DNA of 64,000 nucleotides from Diadophis punctatus similis (lineage: Eukaryota > Chordata > Lepidosauria > Squamata > Dipsadidae). The notes under the pieces were generated by a model. That model had not been told where the DNA came from. It worked only from the letters and a program-made list of their open reading frames with translations, and made no database searches. Shown here one piece after another: positions 1-10,214 of the stretch (position 1 is its first letter; each line of letters starts with the position of its first letter). A program made the translations under genes and the position numbers. The stretch covers positions 143,856,508 to 143,920,507 of the forward strand of contig JALIGW010000003.1 in assembly GCA_023053685.1 (NCBI GenBank), given 5' to 3'.

Positions 1-787
1 AAGGATACTTTTCAAAATGTTTGTGTTGGTGTTATTTCATAGAATAACAGCTTCTTTCTAATCAATGATTTTTTTATAACATTTCCTGAATGAAGAAAAT
101 TTGAAAGTGGAATTTGGCTCTAAATTAATAAACCACTCTGAGAAACACAGCTCTCTAATTTCCAGGGATAGAAAAATATGCTTGACCTTTCGCATAAAGA
201 GACTGTAATACTATGAGAATGTTTTTTTTTCCCCCCTCTTCCATCCAGTCATGTCCGATTCTTGGAGACTGCCTTCACAAGTCCCTGAAGTTTTCTTGGC
301 AAGGTTTTTCCATTTTTTACTTTGTAAATAGTATGTTGAAACTGGGATCATTTGTAAATTGGCCAACTTGTGGAGAAAGGAAAGGACATCTGCTTTGGAT
401 ACCTTTGAAGTTCTAAATCCGGAAATTATATTGTCCAATTTGTAGATATTTACTCTAATTAATTTTATGAGTTAAAGCTCACCTGGGCATTTAATGGCCT
501 GTAGGCGACATCTGGCCCATTGGCTGTTCCAGTCCGGCCACTGTCAGAAAAGGGCAGGAAGTCAGCAGCAGCCCAGAGGGGGCAGGGTGGCATCAATTGG
601 AGATGTGTGTGTATGGGCAGCAGTAGGGGGCCAGGGCAGCGGCCCTCCACAACAGTGTTACAATGACTTTGGTTCCCACAGGAAACCTTTTTATTTTGAC
701 TGTAAGCTGGGCTATCTACTTCCACCCTCCCCTTCTTTCTCAGGCTTCATGGCAACTGTGAGGCAGGACAAGATGGCTTCAGCCAGG
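1..787. other. Mostly unassigned DNA with a possible SINE fragment
   Basis: I see no gene. Positions 241-325 resemble the body of the squamate tRNA-derived SINE seen more fully at 14524-15185: both carry versions of 'agtcatgtccgattc' or 'gcgactgcctggac' followed by 'gttttcttggcaag'. The match is partial, so this piece is tentative. The rest is not recognised. Confidence 0.35.
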
Positions 788-868
788 TTTATTTATTTAT
801 TTATGTATGTATGTATGTATGTATGTATGTATGTATGTATGTATGTATGTATGTATGTATGTATGTAT

Positions 869-919
<51 letters not shown>

Positions 920-923
920 TTTT
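788..923. repeat. Compound microsatellite (ATTT)n(ATGT)n(ATTT)n
   Basis: TTTA units lead into about 16 TATG units (about 805-868) and then a longer TTTA run. It sits at the edge of a LINE-like 3' fragment on the reverse strand, so it probably grew from that element's (AAAT)n tail. The short ORFs over it are only the repeat translated. Confidence 0.95.
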
Positions 924-1262
924 AGTGTTCTTATATGCCGCCCTACTCCCTGGGGACTCAGGGCGGCATACAACATTTTAAGAACAACTAAACAATACAA
1001 AAATTTAATAACAATTTAAAAGAATTTAAAAAAAACATGCAGAACCATACATACGTACGTGGGGGAGATCTAAGATAAAAAATTGTCTCAAAACCCCGCC
1101 TGCAGGAAGAGCCATGTCTTAACGGCTTTTCGGAAGGCCAGCAAGGTGGGGATAATTCAGATCTCTGGGGGGAGTTGGTTCCAGAGAGCAGGGCCCCCCC
1201 CACAGAGAAGGCCTTCCCCCTAGGCCCCGCCAGCCGACATTGTTTGGTTAACGGGACCTGAA
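924..1262 (-). mobile_element. LINE-like 3' end, reverse strand (L2/CR1-like, unassigned)
   Basis: The fragment begins next to an ATTT tail and carries the paired motif 'atgccgccc...gggcggcat'. A GC-rich stretch follows (about 1090-1260) that matches the style of squamate LINE ends: 'cggaaggccagcaaggtggg', 'ggagttggttccagagagc', 'gccagccgacattg'. The tail orientation puts the 3' end on the left, so the element is on the reverse strand. Related pieces lie at 29606-29835, 30079-30200, 48484-49140 and 56538-56622. I recognise the type but cannot name the family. Confidence 0.7.
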
Positions 1263-1388
1263 GGTTCGCTTCAGAGTTGACACCCAATTTGTCATGTGGC
1301 CTCTTGGGAAAATTAATTGCCCACCCCTGCATTAAAGAATTGTCAGATTTACTTTTACAAAGAAATTCCATATACCTATCCTTTAGAT

Positions 1389-1523
1389 CAGGGGTCTCCA
1401 ACATTGGCAACTTTAAGACTTGCGGACTTCAACTTGCAGAATTCCTCAGCCAGCAAAGCTGGCTGAGGAATTCTGGGAGTTGAAGTCCGCAAGTCTTAAA
1501 GTTGCCAACGTTGGAGACCCCTG
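1389..1523. mobile_element. Palindromic foldback MITE (CAGGGGTCTCCAAC family)
   Basis: The whole 135-bp element is one near-perfect inverted repeat. It starts CAGGGGTCTCCAAC and ends GTTGGAGACCCCTG, with arms of about 65 bp meeting at 'gccagcaaagctggc'. TTTAGAT lies directly before it (1382-1388) and recurs three bases after it (1527-1533), suggesting a target duplication close to the 8 bp typical of hAT elements. It has no coding capacity, so it would need a transposase in trans. A second full copy is at 34581-34724 and a half copy at 15694-15785. Confidence 0.9.
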
Positions 1524-1533
1524 CGGTTTAGAT

Positions 1534-3076
1534 AACCTTAAATTATTAATTAGGGAAGATCATTGAATAAGTATTTTGACCACTACTTGATTAAAATGAA
1601 CTTTTTTGCCAAGATTAAATATTTAAAAATGATAGCAGCTTTTATTGAGAATAAGGTCTGAAATGACTTCCGTAGGCAATAAATTAATTATATACAGTCT
1701 AATAAACAGCCAAGGATTCAGTTTAAGGATTCAGAAGAACAAGGTGGCTGAGCAGTTCTGAATTTCAGATTATACTAATGTGCCAGCTGTCTAACATGGA
1801 TTTCAGAATGGTTTGCATTTCTTATGGTTCCATCACCTCTATGGAAGTGGTAAGTCTTCCAGAGGGGATACCTAGATGTCCCATTACTGTATTTTCGGCA
1901 AATCTAAGATGACTTTCTTCACTGCAAAGATACAGTGGGGAATAATCTTAGTCTTACTTTCAAGGAAATATTAGAATCTCCTCAGAACAAAGCCAGAATA
2001 GGAAACATTGAACATTGCCAGAATAGGAAAGATGCATGTAATTTTCCCAAAGTGTAATAATTCCTCCGATCATTTGGAGCACATGTGACCTTCTAGAAAG
2101 CTGGTGAGCATAGAAGAAATGGGCCAATTATATTCCATGTTTTATGAGGAAGTTTGAAGGTGGCAATTATTACAGAAGGTGTAGGAGAAACAAGCTTCTT
2201 TCACCTTTAAATTCTCTACATTAGAAATAGTAGACAACAGTAGACAAAAAAACCCTTTACTTGGTTGAAGTTCCTGTGTGATCACTTAAGATACTGATGT
2301 ACAAATGGTGTCTTCAATATGACCCTTTCCTTGCCCTCAGAATTAAACTCTTTGTTGTTTCTCCACAAACATTCCCCATTGAAGTTATCCCTTCAAGGTA
2401 TATGCATGTATAGATCCTATTCCTGCTACGGGAGAATCTCTGCATATACTGGAGCACAATTACCAGAATTCTTAGTCAACATGGAAAAGATTTATAAGGG
2501 AAATACAAGTCATCGGTGATTATGTGGATTTATTTTTAACTTGTTGGAATAATGCCATCTTTCTTGCCTTAGAAATTACATGCTTGCAAGTAGTATTGAG
2601 AGCTATTGTTTTTCTGCTTGGATACTCCGTTTAGTGTGATTCATCAGGCTTTGTTGAGCAAGATATGTGCCGTAAAGGCTTGTTTGAACTACAATTTTCC
2701 TCTCCTGATTCTTTTTGCTTTGATTGCTAAGACAGCAAGATGTCTCAGAAGGACAGGCCACCTAAGGACTTGTCTCAGCAGGTAGGGTCTGTTGTTGGGG
2801 GCAAATAATCTTTGGTTGAAGGCAGAGAGGTAAGGAGAAAATGGGGGGGATAGAGGACAGTCATTGGAAAAATAAACATGGTAAAACAAAAGATATTCCT
2901 GCAATGCAGTATTGAGGTATAAATCCTGGGGCAGAACTCAGATGCTGACACTGACTTTGAAGAAGGCTCCAGTAAAACCTGTAGAATGTCAGCCTCAGGA
3001 GACGCAAAACCAAGAATCACCTGAGGCTAATCAAACACTGGCATTACTTGAGGAGCTGGATGTCAGATGGTAATAA
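1534..3076. other. No assignable feature
   Basis: AT-rich, apparently single-copy sequence. Short ORFs on both strands (for example 2319-2519 and 2775-3020) have no recognisable domain. The right part, from about 2880, might belong to the LTR-like feature that follows. Confidence 0.5.
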
Positions 3077-3810
3077 TGTCAGGCCTCCCAGCCCCCACCC
3101 CCAGCAACTAGAACAAAGAACAAAGACTTTGTATGAGGCTCCTTGCTAAGCAAGGGAATAAATCCCCCAATCAAAGACAGTTGGCTGCAGTCTGATTTAA
3201 GAGGGAATCCTGATCCACAATTCTTCCTTGGAATCAACTGTCTGATATCCAGCATTTGTGTGATATTGGTGTGGATTAGGCTCATGTAATTTTGACCACT
3301 GGATTGGCTGACAACTCTGACATGACTCTTGAAACTTGATTGAGATTTTGAGTCTTCTTCTGCAGGCTCCTGTTAAAAGCAGAACCGTTCAGGAAAGCTT
3401 TCTTTTTTTTTAGAGACCATTTTGATTTGTATTCCTTGCCTGCTGTTATTTCATCAATCTTCAGTAAACTGCTAGTTTCCATAGCAACTACTTATGAACA
3501 TAAGTAGATGCCATATAGGGATGATACAAGGATAACTAAATTACAATGACTCATTTGTTTTTTAATGAGCAAATTTTCCAAGCTGGACTGAGTATGCTAG
3601 TATCTCAATGAAGGATATGTGTAGGAGATGACCAGACTGAGCCAAGGGATGGGTCAAATGCATCATCAGTCTTAAGTCCCTTCGCTCCCACAATTCCATT
3701 GACTCTTATCTACCACCAATTTGCTTTGACTGTTAGTAGTTCAGATTCTTGTAGAGCGCATTAGCTTGCAATAAACCTTTATATTTGTTTTAACTGTCTG
3801 GAGTTCCTGA
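3077..3810 (+). mobile_element. Possible old LTR or other polyadenylated retroelement end
   Basis: The segment opens with TGTCAGGCCTCCC and near its right end has 'agcttgcaataaacc', followed by a T-rich stretch. That resembles the AATAAA and U5 part of a retroviral LTR. I found no matching terminal CA boundary, primer binding site or partner LTR, and no internal coding region. A TATA-like 'gtataaatcc' at about 2916 lies outside the proposed start. The call rests on style alone. Confidence 0.25.
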
Positions 3811-4583
3811 ATTTCCCATGCTTACCAATATGTTTATTATGAGAGAAAGTATCTCAGATTACATCTGCCCCTCATTTTGTTTAAGATCTACATTCTTAAT
3901 TAGACATCATTAAATTTCTGTCAGATCTCTCTTTTGCTTAAGATAAAACAGTATGTTAGCATCACAATTCTAGTAATACATGGAAGGATTTATCTATCAT
4001 TCTTAGAATCTAATAGCTAAGCAAAGTTGTTACATCTGTAACTGAGTTCACACTTGCTTCAAAGTAAATGTCAAATATTGTACCAAACTCATTCCTTTTG
4101 AAGTTAATTTTCTGGAGAGCAATATTCAGAATGACACTCTGTAATCTTATTTGGGATTTTGAATTAAAAATGGCAGCCTTTTTAGTCAGGTATCTTTTTT
4201 TCCCAGGGATCTTTGAGAGAAAGTAATTGCAATTACTAGCCAGAGCTCTGAAGGGGAGAAACAATTGATGAACTGTCAATCACAAGTGAAGAATGCCAGT
4301 TAAGGAAAGGCTGATCCAGTGACAGGAGCATAGGCAAAAAGAAATAGGGCATGTTGGTCCCAGAGTTGCCTCGAACTGTAAGAAGGGTGGCAAATAAACT
4401 TAATAATAATAATACTGTATCTCATATTTAATCTTCCCTGTTCCATATAATTCTCTAAAATTAAAGGAGAACTTGAGGCCCCAGAATCCAAAGCTTGAAA
4501 AATGTGGTGCAGCCACCGGTGTTTTCTTGATTTGTAATTTTAAATGTGATAAAAATACAATTGGAAAATACTTGCAATAAACT
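3811..4583. other. No assignable feature
   Basis: AT-rich sequence with only short, unrecognised ORFs. I see no repeat family or gene. Confidence 0.5.
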
Positions 4584-4817
4584 ATGGTTAATGTCTATGG
4601 AGATTCTCAGTCATCCAGGTCATGAAGCAAAACAAAGGTGCTTTATTTTGCTTCAAGGCGTTCTCTTCTCATCCAAGAAACTTCTTCAGTTCTGTCAGAC
4701 TGAAAAAGCTTCTTGGATGAGAAGCGAAACATCTTCAAGCAAAACAAAGAAAGTCCAGTTGCCTTTTGAAAAAGCACCTTGGCAACAAACTATGATTAAG
4801 TTGCAATCAAGAAGACT
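4584..4817. mobile_element. Foldback repeat of the 'gagaagcgaaac' family, copy 1
   Basis: It starts 'tctatggagattctcagtca', runs through 'ggtgctttattttgcttc', and then turns around at 'cttcttcagt...aaaagcttcttggatgagaag', so the right half is largely the inverse of the left. Three related copies occur at 17815-18076, 25967-26130 and 42960-43260. The ORF at 4546-4836 is this repeat translated. The family is common but I cannot name its superfamily. Confidence 0.75.
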
Positions 4818-5554
4818 GTGTGTTGGGAAATATTAAGTTTAAGACTAGGGTGACATTTTGGTTCTTTTCAAGCTGACCTAAAGCCATGCCACTTTGTCTC
4901 TCAATTCCTTCCCTTACCCATTTCTATTTTTAGTACTGCATTCTGGGTATGGCTTTAATTTTTGCTAGATTATCTGTTAGAAATAAACCACAAATTGAAT
5001 TTACCCAGTTAAGAAGAAGTGTTTGACACAGTGAATGGCAAAAGCAAAGGCTAAAGACATAACAGAATTTAAGTAAAGTTGATGGATACTGGGGAGTGAA
5101 CCAAAGTGACCTGATCGGATCAATAAATCAACAATAGTGCTTTGTTGTTCCAGTAGCTTCGTGATTATACATTTCTACCCTTTGATGAATGCAGAACTAT
5201 CGATAAAAGGAGCTCCTTGTGAAAGTAGGCTCAGTTCTTGCTTTAAGCCTCCTTTGTGAGAAACGGCCATGTTGTGTAATTTTAAATGCCACTATTTTTC
5301 TATGGTTCTATATTTCAATAAAAACTACACTGACAGCTGCATGAGACCAAGAAATAAATTATATGGAAGACTAAATCTATTTTTGCTAACGTGGACTACA
5401 GCTACTGTACATGTGGGATTGTGCTTTTTCTCCTCTCCCTCTAAAGTCAATGAACAGGTGGGGTTCTGAGATGTTCATGCATGTATCTGTTTGCGTGGTT
5501 TGGATTTAAGCCATGCTTTCCTCCTTGTTGTTTTGATAATGTAGCTCTCCTGTC
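4818..5554. other. No assignable feature
   Basis: AT-rich sequence, no gene or repeat family recognised. Confidence 0.5.
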
Positions 5555-5640
5555 TCCAAAGGTTGGAAGGGACCTTTGAGGTTTTCTAATCCAACTCCCT
5601 GATCAGTGCAATAATCCTCATAACATTCTGCAAAAATGCC
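5555..5640 (-). mobile_element. CR1-type LINE 3' end fragment, reverse strand
   Basis: The phrase 'ggttggaagggacctttgag...ccaactccctg' is the reverse complement of the conserved CR1 3' end ('...ggttggactaga...gtcccttccaac...') that is seen in forward orientation at 38904-38975. It is a short 5'-truncated tail. Confidence 0.75.
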
Positions 5641-6556
5641 TATTGTATATGACATTGCTTATCATCTAATAAAAATGTCCCCAGGAAGATATGGGTCTCA
5701 ATAGGCACATATGACTATAAAATATAAGATGCTATATGCCTTAAGTCTACTGTTCCGTTGTTCTTTATACATTGATTGGAAAGTCTTGGCTAGGCAAAGC
5801 CAATACAGAATGAACTCATAGCTATTCAAATAATAGATCAGGACTTTCCACTGATTGGGAAGTAGAAGCTTTGTGGAAAATTTACAATCTTGTTTGAGGC
5901 TCTGCAGATCTAAGAAGCAGATTAGGCTTTCCTGACAAATTGCTAGCTCTGTTTTGAAATCCAATTTATTTTCATTAAAATTCTAGCTGGTGTCAAGACT
6001 CTTTAGAGTTTTAAAAGAAAAAATATATATTTTCCAAGTATTGAACTTAGGTAGTTCAAAGCAAGGAAAGTGCTTTACACAATGTATTTTGCAGATGGAA
6101 AATATCAATATTTGTTTTCACTTAGGCAGATCGATAGATAATGTAATCTGTTTGTATATGTGGATATAAATAAGTTATACTTCATCAACTCTTGCAATTA
6201 AAGCCTGGTCAAAACTAGTAATTAAGAGTGTGGACAGAAAAGGGGGGAAAAGATAATAATAAAATCCCTCATGGCATCTGACTTCTGTCAGAAACAAATT
6301 ATTTGTGGAATATTCCATCACAGACAATTGTGATACTTTTGACTCATGTTATTAAGTTCATGACTCTTCTTGATTTTAAATCTAGGCTAGTATCATAGAG
6401 CCAATTGACTGTGGGTTCCATTTATCCCATTTAAATCTTTCTCTTGTTGTGGCCCCCTTTTTTAGAAGATGGATAGTTTTTCTAAAACAGGAAGGGAATT
6501 ATTTTCTCTCCATTAACTGTTTGCTTCCATTGCTGCCAACCTCTTTATTTTATTTA
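5641..6556. other. No assignable feature
   Basis: AT-rich sequence. The ORF at 5698-5964 (reverse) has no recognisable domain. Confidence 0.5.
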
Positions 6557-6740
6557 TTTACTAGCGTACCCGGCCACGCGTTGCTGTGGATCAGTCTGCT
6601 TAAATGGGAAAGAAAGAAAAGAGAAAGCGCATGTTTCTAATATGTTTAATTAACATCTCAGAATTATGGTAAACATTGATGTAAATTTCTCCCCCTTTAT
6701 TTTTGGAGGTTTAAATTTGTGTTTAAAACTCTGCTATCTT
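6557..6740. repeat. Left part of an old interspersed repeat split by an L1 insertion
   Basis: It begins 'tactagcgtacccggccacg' and 'cgttgctgtgga', a sequence I know as the start of a widespread vertebrate repeat of unsettled class. The right part resumes at 9318 and ends at about 9910 with 'aatcggtgaagtagtttcgg' and 'cagttacatttttattt', the usual end of that repeat. The L1-type element at 6741-9317 lies inside it. The last 16 bases here (6725-6740) are the left copy of the TSD. Confidence 0.7.
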
Positions 6741-7414
6741 GGACTTCCGGTTTGGAGCGCTCCATCGCGGACGTCCCTTCGTTGGACGCCTTTCCGATCT
6801 TTGTTAAAAGCCGCCAGAACAGCTGTCTGGCGGCTTTGAAATCTCTTCCCCGGGCAAAGGGGAGAGATGAGAGCCTGACAGGTGGGGTAGAGCCCCCCCA
6901 GCGCCCTAGGAGCCATCTGGTAGGGCGCGAAGGGAGAGCTCCCCATGCAGCCTGTCTCCAGCTCCGAAGATCAGGAAACCTCCGTCTTTGCGGAGCTAGA
7001 TGGAGTGACCAGCCGCTGCTTCAAGAATGGGATTTATAACTACATTTAAACTATAGAAGCAGACAGAGAGAAACAGGCGTGAGATGGGCAAGTACTGAAA
7101 CCTCTTTTTTTCTTTTTTTTTTCAACTCCTGGGTAAGCTTTCACTTCGGCAAGGGAACAAAGGAAACAGAGTAACAATATGGCGATTGAGAAGTGAAAGT
7201 GACTTTCGTTTCCCCAGAGGCTTTTTTTTTCTCTCTCTCTCTTATGGAAACTTTTAACTTGGAAAAATGGTTTTTTCTTTCTCTGTCTCCTAACTCTGGA
7301 TTAAAGTTATAACAGAAATATTTCCAATAATAAAAGACTACCTGATTTTTAAACTGGAAAGAACTTTAACAGGCACCTGGCTTTCTTTCTTTTTCGTACT
7401 CTTTTGAAACACCA
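6741..7414 (+). promoter_or_regulatory. 5' UTR / internal promoter region of the L1-type element
   Basis: The first bases, GGACTTCCGGTTT, contain an ETS-type site (ACTTCCGG, 6743-6750), placed where an internal LINE promoter would need it. A perfect 11-bp hairpin follows: AAAGCCGCCAG at 6807-6817, a 9-base loop, and CTGGCGGCTTT at 6827-6837. The leader is GC-rich to about 7020 and then becomes AT-rich with T-runs. Promoter activity is inferred from position and the motif only. Confidence 0.5.
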
Positions 7415-8486
7415 ATGGCTTCAAAGTCTGGAAAGATTGTTTTGACTAAAAGAAATGACTATTCATCTGGATATATTTCTAAAATGCAATTTAACACTGA
7501 GCTAACACCTCCACAGCCTTTGACACCTGAAAATTTATTAAATAATTTAAAGATTATGAAACATGAACTTACTTTGGAATTTAATCAGAAAATAAGCGAG
7601 ATAGACAAAAAAATGCAGGCTGCTTTGAAGAATATGAATCAACAACTCAGATTTGATGTGTTAGAGGTTTGCAAAGGGTTAGCAACAAATATTGAAGTTT
7701 TGGCAGAACGTATTGAAACAAATAAACAAGCTTTGGCAACCTCGGTGAATTACATAGACAAAATCCAAAATGATATTGCAAACTTTGAAAAAGAGGTCTT
7801 GATGACACAGTTCAGATCCATGGAAGTTGCTATAAGGATCAGAGGTTTGAAAGAAGGATTATATGAAAATTTAAAAGGCAGGATGGTTGATGTACTGGAT
7901 CAGGTGTCTAGAATTTCCAAAGTGGAATTGGCTATACAAATCGACAAAATATACAGAATCAATTCGTGGTACGCTAAACAAAAGCATTTACCAAGGGACA
8001 TTGTCATATATTTTACCACAAGAGCTTTACGGAATAGAATTATACAAGCAACGTTTAACAATAATCTTATGGTGAATGGTCAGGAACTAAAGATTTGGAA
8101 AGAAATCCCCTCTAAAATGCTTAAAGCCAGAAAAAGCTATACTTTTTTGATTGATGAATTTAAGAGATTAAATTTACAATATAAATGGGAAGCGCCAGTT
8201 GGAGTAGCAGTAAAATTTTCTGGAAAAAGATATCGGCTCAACACGATAAAAAAAAGCTACTGAATTTTATGTCAATGTTTTAAAGGCTGATATATCCAAG
8301 ATTCCAGAGGAAGGATGTATGAAAATAAAAGAGGAGGAGGAGGGGAAGCCATCTTTGATGGATCAAAAGGAAATAGATTCAAAAACACAAAAGGAGTGCC
8401 AGAACCAGATAGCTGGGGAAAAGGAGATGGAGATCTGGGATCAGATGGGAGACGAGTCGACAAATCTGAATTTACTGAACTATTAA
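7415..8486 (+). pseudogene. L1 ORF1 protein, frameshifted near the C-terminus
   Basis: ORF1p is the RNA-binding chaperone of L1 ribonucleoprotein particles. The open frame runs 282 codons from ATG 7415 to 8263. Residues about 40-135 are rich in charged heptad-like sequence (LLNNLKIMKHELTLEF, KISEIDKKM), fitting the trimerising coiled coil. An RRM-like part follows (VAIRIRGLKEGLYENL). The C-terminal domain is typical of the family, with HLPRDIVIYF, WKEIPSKMLKARKSYTF and a final RYRLNT. A run of eight A (8248-8255) appears to hold one surplus base. In the other frame the reading continues about 76 codons to a stop at 8484-8486, and the related copy at 33176-33923 reads through this point without a break. 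The tail is acidic and lysine-rich. Confidence 0.85.
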
Positions 8487-9317
8487 AAGATGAACTATCA
8501 AGATACAAAACGATGTGATGTTGAAATATATTGGACGGATAGAGATTAATATGATTGCATTTTTCCTTTTCCCTACTTAATGATTACCTATGCAATATTT
8601 AGTTAAGTTTTATATATCTTTGAGGTTACTTTTAATGTTAATTATATTAGATATATATAGTTTGTTGAAGATTTGTTTATTCTTTTTTCCCTTTCTTTTT
8701 TGTTTATTGAAGTTAGTAAGTTAATTTAGAATAATATTATGTTATTAATATTATGATGAAATTCAATATTTAATGATTACTTATGTAACATTTAGTCAAG
8801 TTTTATCTTAGAGGTTATTTTTAATGTCAATAATATCAGTTTAAGCATAAGCCTAAATGTGTAAAGTCTATCACAAAATATTAGTTTAAGATTTTTGTAT
8901 TTTATACTTAGTTATTATTTATATAACATTTACTTTGTATTAGATAGAGGATTGAAGGGAGGAGGTAGGAGGTTTGTTTGTTTGTATTGTTAAAGAGATT
9001 TCTCTTTCTTTCTTTTTTTTATTCTTTTTTGTATCTTTACTATTGTATACAAATGCGATATATTATTAGTGTATAATCTGGAGTTGAAGTTTTTTTAAAA
9101 ATAGTGTTCTTTTTTTTTCTTTTTTCTTTTCTTTTTATTAACAATTTAAATTTATTATTATGCCCTGTATTATCTCTGGGAAGTCCGGGGGGGAGGGGGG
9201 GAGGGGAGGGGGCGGGTTCGGGGGGGGGGAGAAAAAAACAAAAAATGTTTGTACTTTATATTTAATATTTTGCTACTACTCATGTAATTTTGTACTAATA
9301 AAACTTTTTGGAAAAAA
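8487..9317 (+). other. 3' UTR of the ORF2-less L1, with an internal duplication and G-rich tract
   Basis: It directly follows ORF1. A segment beginning 'aatgattacctatgcaata' at 8579 recurs as 'aatgattacttatgtaaca' at 8772, a diverged tandem duplication of period about 193 bp. Positions 9186-9231 are almost pure G with A, after 'ctgggaagtccg'. The tail 'gtactaataaaactttttgg' holds AATAAA just before the A-run. The same order of motifs ends the L1 copies at 29102-30029 and, reversed, at 32168-33923. Confidence 0.8.
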
Positions 9318-9910
9318 AAAACTCTGCTATCTTATCCCTTTATTTCTCTGAGATACTTGCCAGGGTCACGCGATGGGGGGGGGGTCAGCCTCCTCTCAGC
9401 AGGCATGTCATGGTTTCCCCATAAAAGCCTCTGGTACTTGCCAGGGTCACACGATGGGGGGGTGGGGGTCAGCCTCCTCTCAGCAGGCATGTCATGGTTT
9501 CCCCATAAAAGCCTCTGGTACTTGCCAGGGTCACGCGATGGGGGGGGTCAGCCTCCTCTCAGCAGGCATGTCATGGTTTCCCCATAAAAGCCTCTGCTAT
9601 TCTATTCCCTTACTTATTTCCCTCAGCTTGGTTCAGAAACATTGGAAGGGAATAGTCAATTAGTGGAGTGTGTGTCCAGCAGAGGGCGCTGTTTTTCAAC
9701 AAAATCATGTGTTTACCGTTTTTTTACCAGTTTTTCAAGGAAATCATGTGTGTACCTGTCACAGGTGTGACATCTATATAATATAGGTATATAAAAAGGT
9801 CTCGTATTCAAATGCAACGTTGTGTAAAAATTTGAAAGCAATCGGTGAAGTAGTTTCGGAGATCTTAGATCATTCCCAAACGAACAGTTACATTTTTATT
9901 TACATAGATT
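9318..9910. repeat. Right part of the old interspersed repeat, containing a minisatellite
   Basis: This continues the repeat of 6557-6740 after the L1 insertion. It contains a three-unit minisatellite at 9354-9594 and finishes with 'aatttgaaagcaatcggtga', 'agtagtttcgg' and 'cagttacatttttatttaca'. I recognise the terminal block as a common vertebrate repeat end but do not assign a class. The ORFs at 9357-9663 are the minisatellite translated. Confidence 0.65.
9354..9594. repeat. Three-unit minisatellite with variable G-runs
   Basis: Units start at 9354, 9435 and 9519 with 'tacttgccagggtca' and end 'ccccataaaagcctctg'. Their length is about 76-84 bp. The G-run after 'cgatg' differs in length between units, which accounts for most of the length variation. 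Confidence 0.9.
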
Positions 9911-10214
9911 TGCTAAATGTATATGTCACCCATCTTGGGGTTCAAGGCAACCTAATTATCAGTTCTCCATTTTATAGGCATTTGAAATGACATTTTGCAA
10001 GATTGTTCCACCATTAATTATAAATGATATATTTGTAAAGATGAAAACAACCCCAGATCATTTACATGGCTTTACTTTATGCCATTTTAATAGAAAGCAA
10101 CAGGGGATAACTTGCATTTCCAACAAAGTTTCAGTTCATTGACAGCCAGAATAAATGGATAATTTAAAAAAAAACATTGTTAAGTGTGAGATTTCTGGGG
10201 AAGAAGTGGCAAAC
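9911..10214. other. No assignable feature
   Basis: AT-rich sequence with nothing recognised. Confidence 0.5.

Larger units (their letters stand above)
6741..9317 (+). mobile_element. Full-length L1-type element without ORF2 (HAL1-like)
   Basis: The element is bounded by a perfect 16-bp TSD, AAAACTCTGCTATCTT, at 6725-6740 and 9318-9333. It has a GC-rich 5' UTR (6741-7414), an L1 ORF1, an AT-rich 3' UTR of about 0.8 kb with a G-rich polypurine tract, and a terminal A-run after 'actaataaaactttttgg'. No endonuclease or reverse-transcriptase coding is present between ORF1 and the 3' UTR. The 3' end closely matches the ORF2-bearing L1 at 29102-30029. The intact TSD argues that an ORF2-less RNA was inserted, rather than a full L1 deleted later. 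This organisation is that of mammalian HAL1 elements. Assignment to such a family is inference. Confidence 0.85.

Noticed and set aside
9354..9594. CRISPR-like array
   Set aside because: The units are tandem with no unique spacers and the genome is vertebrate.
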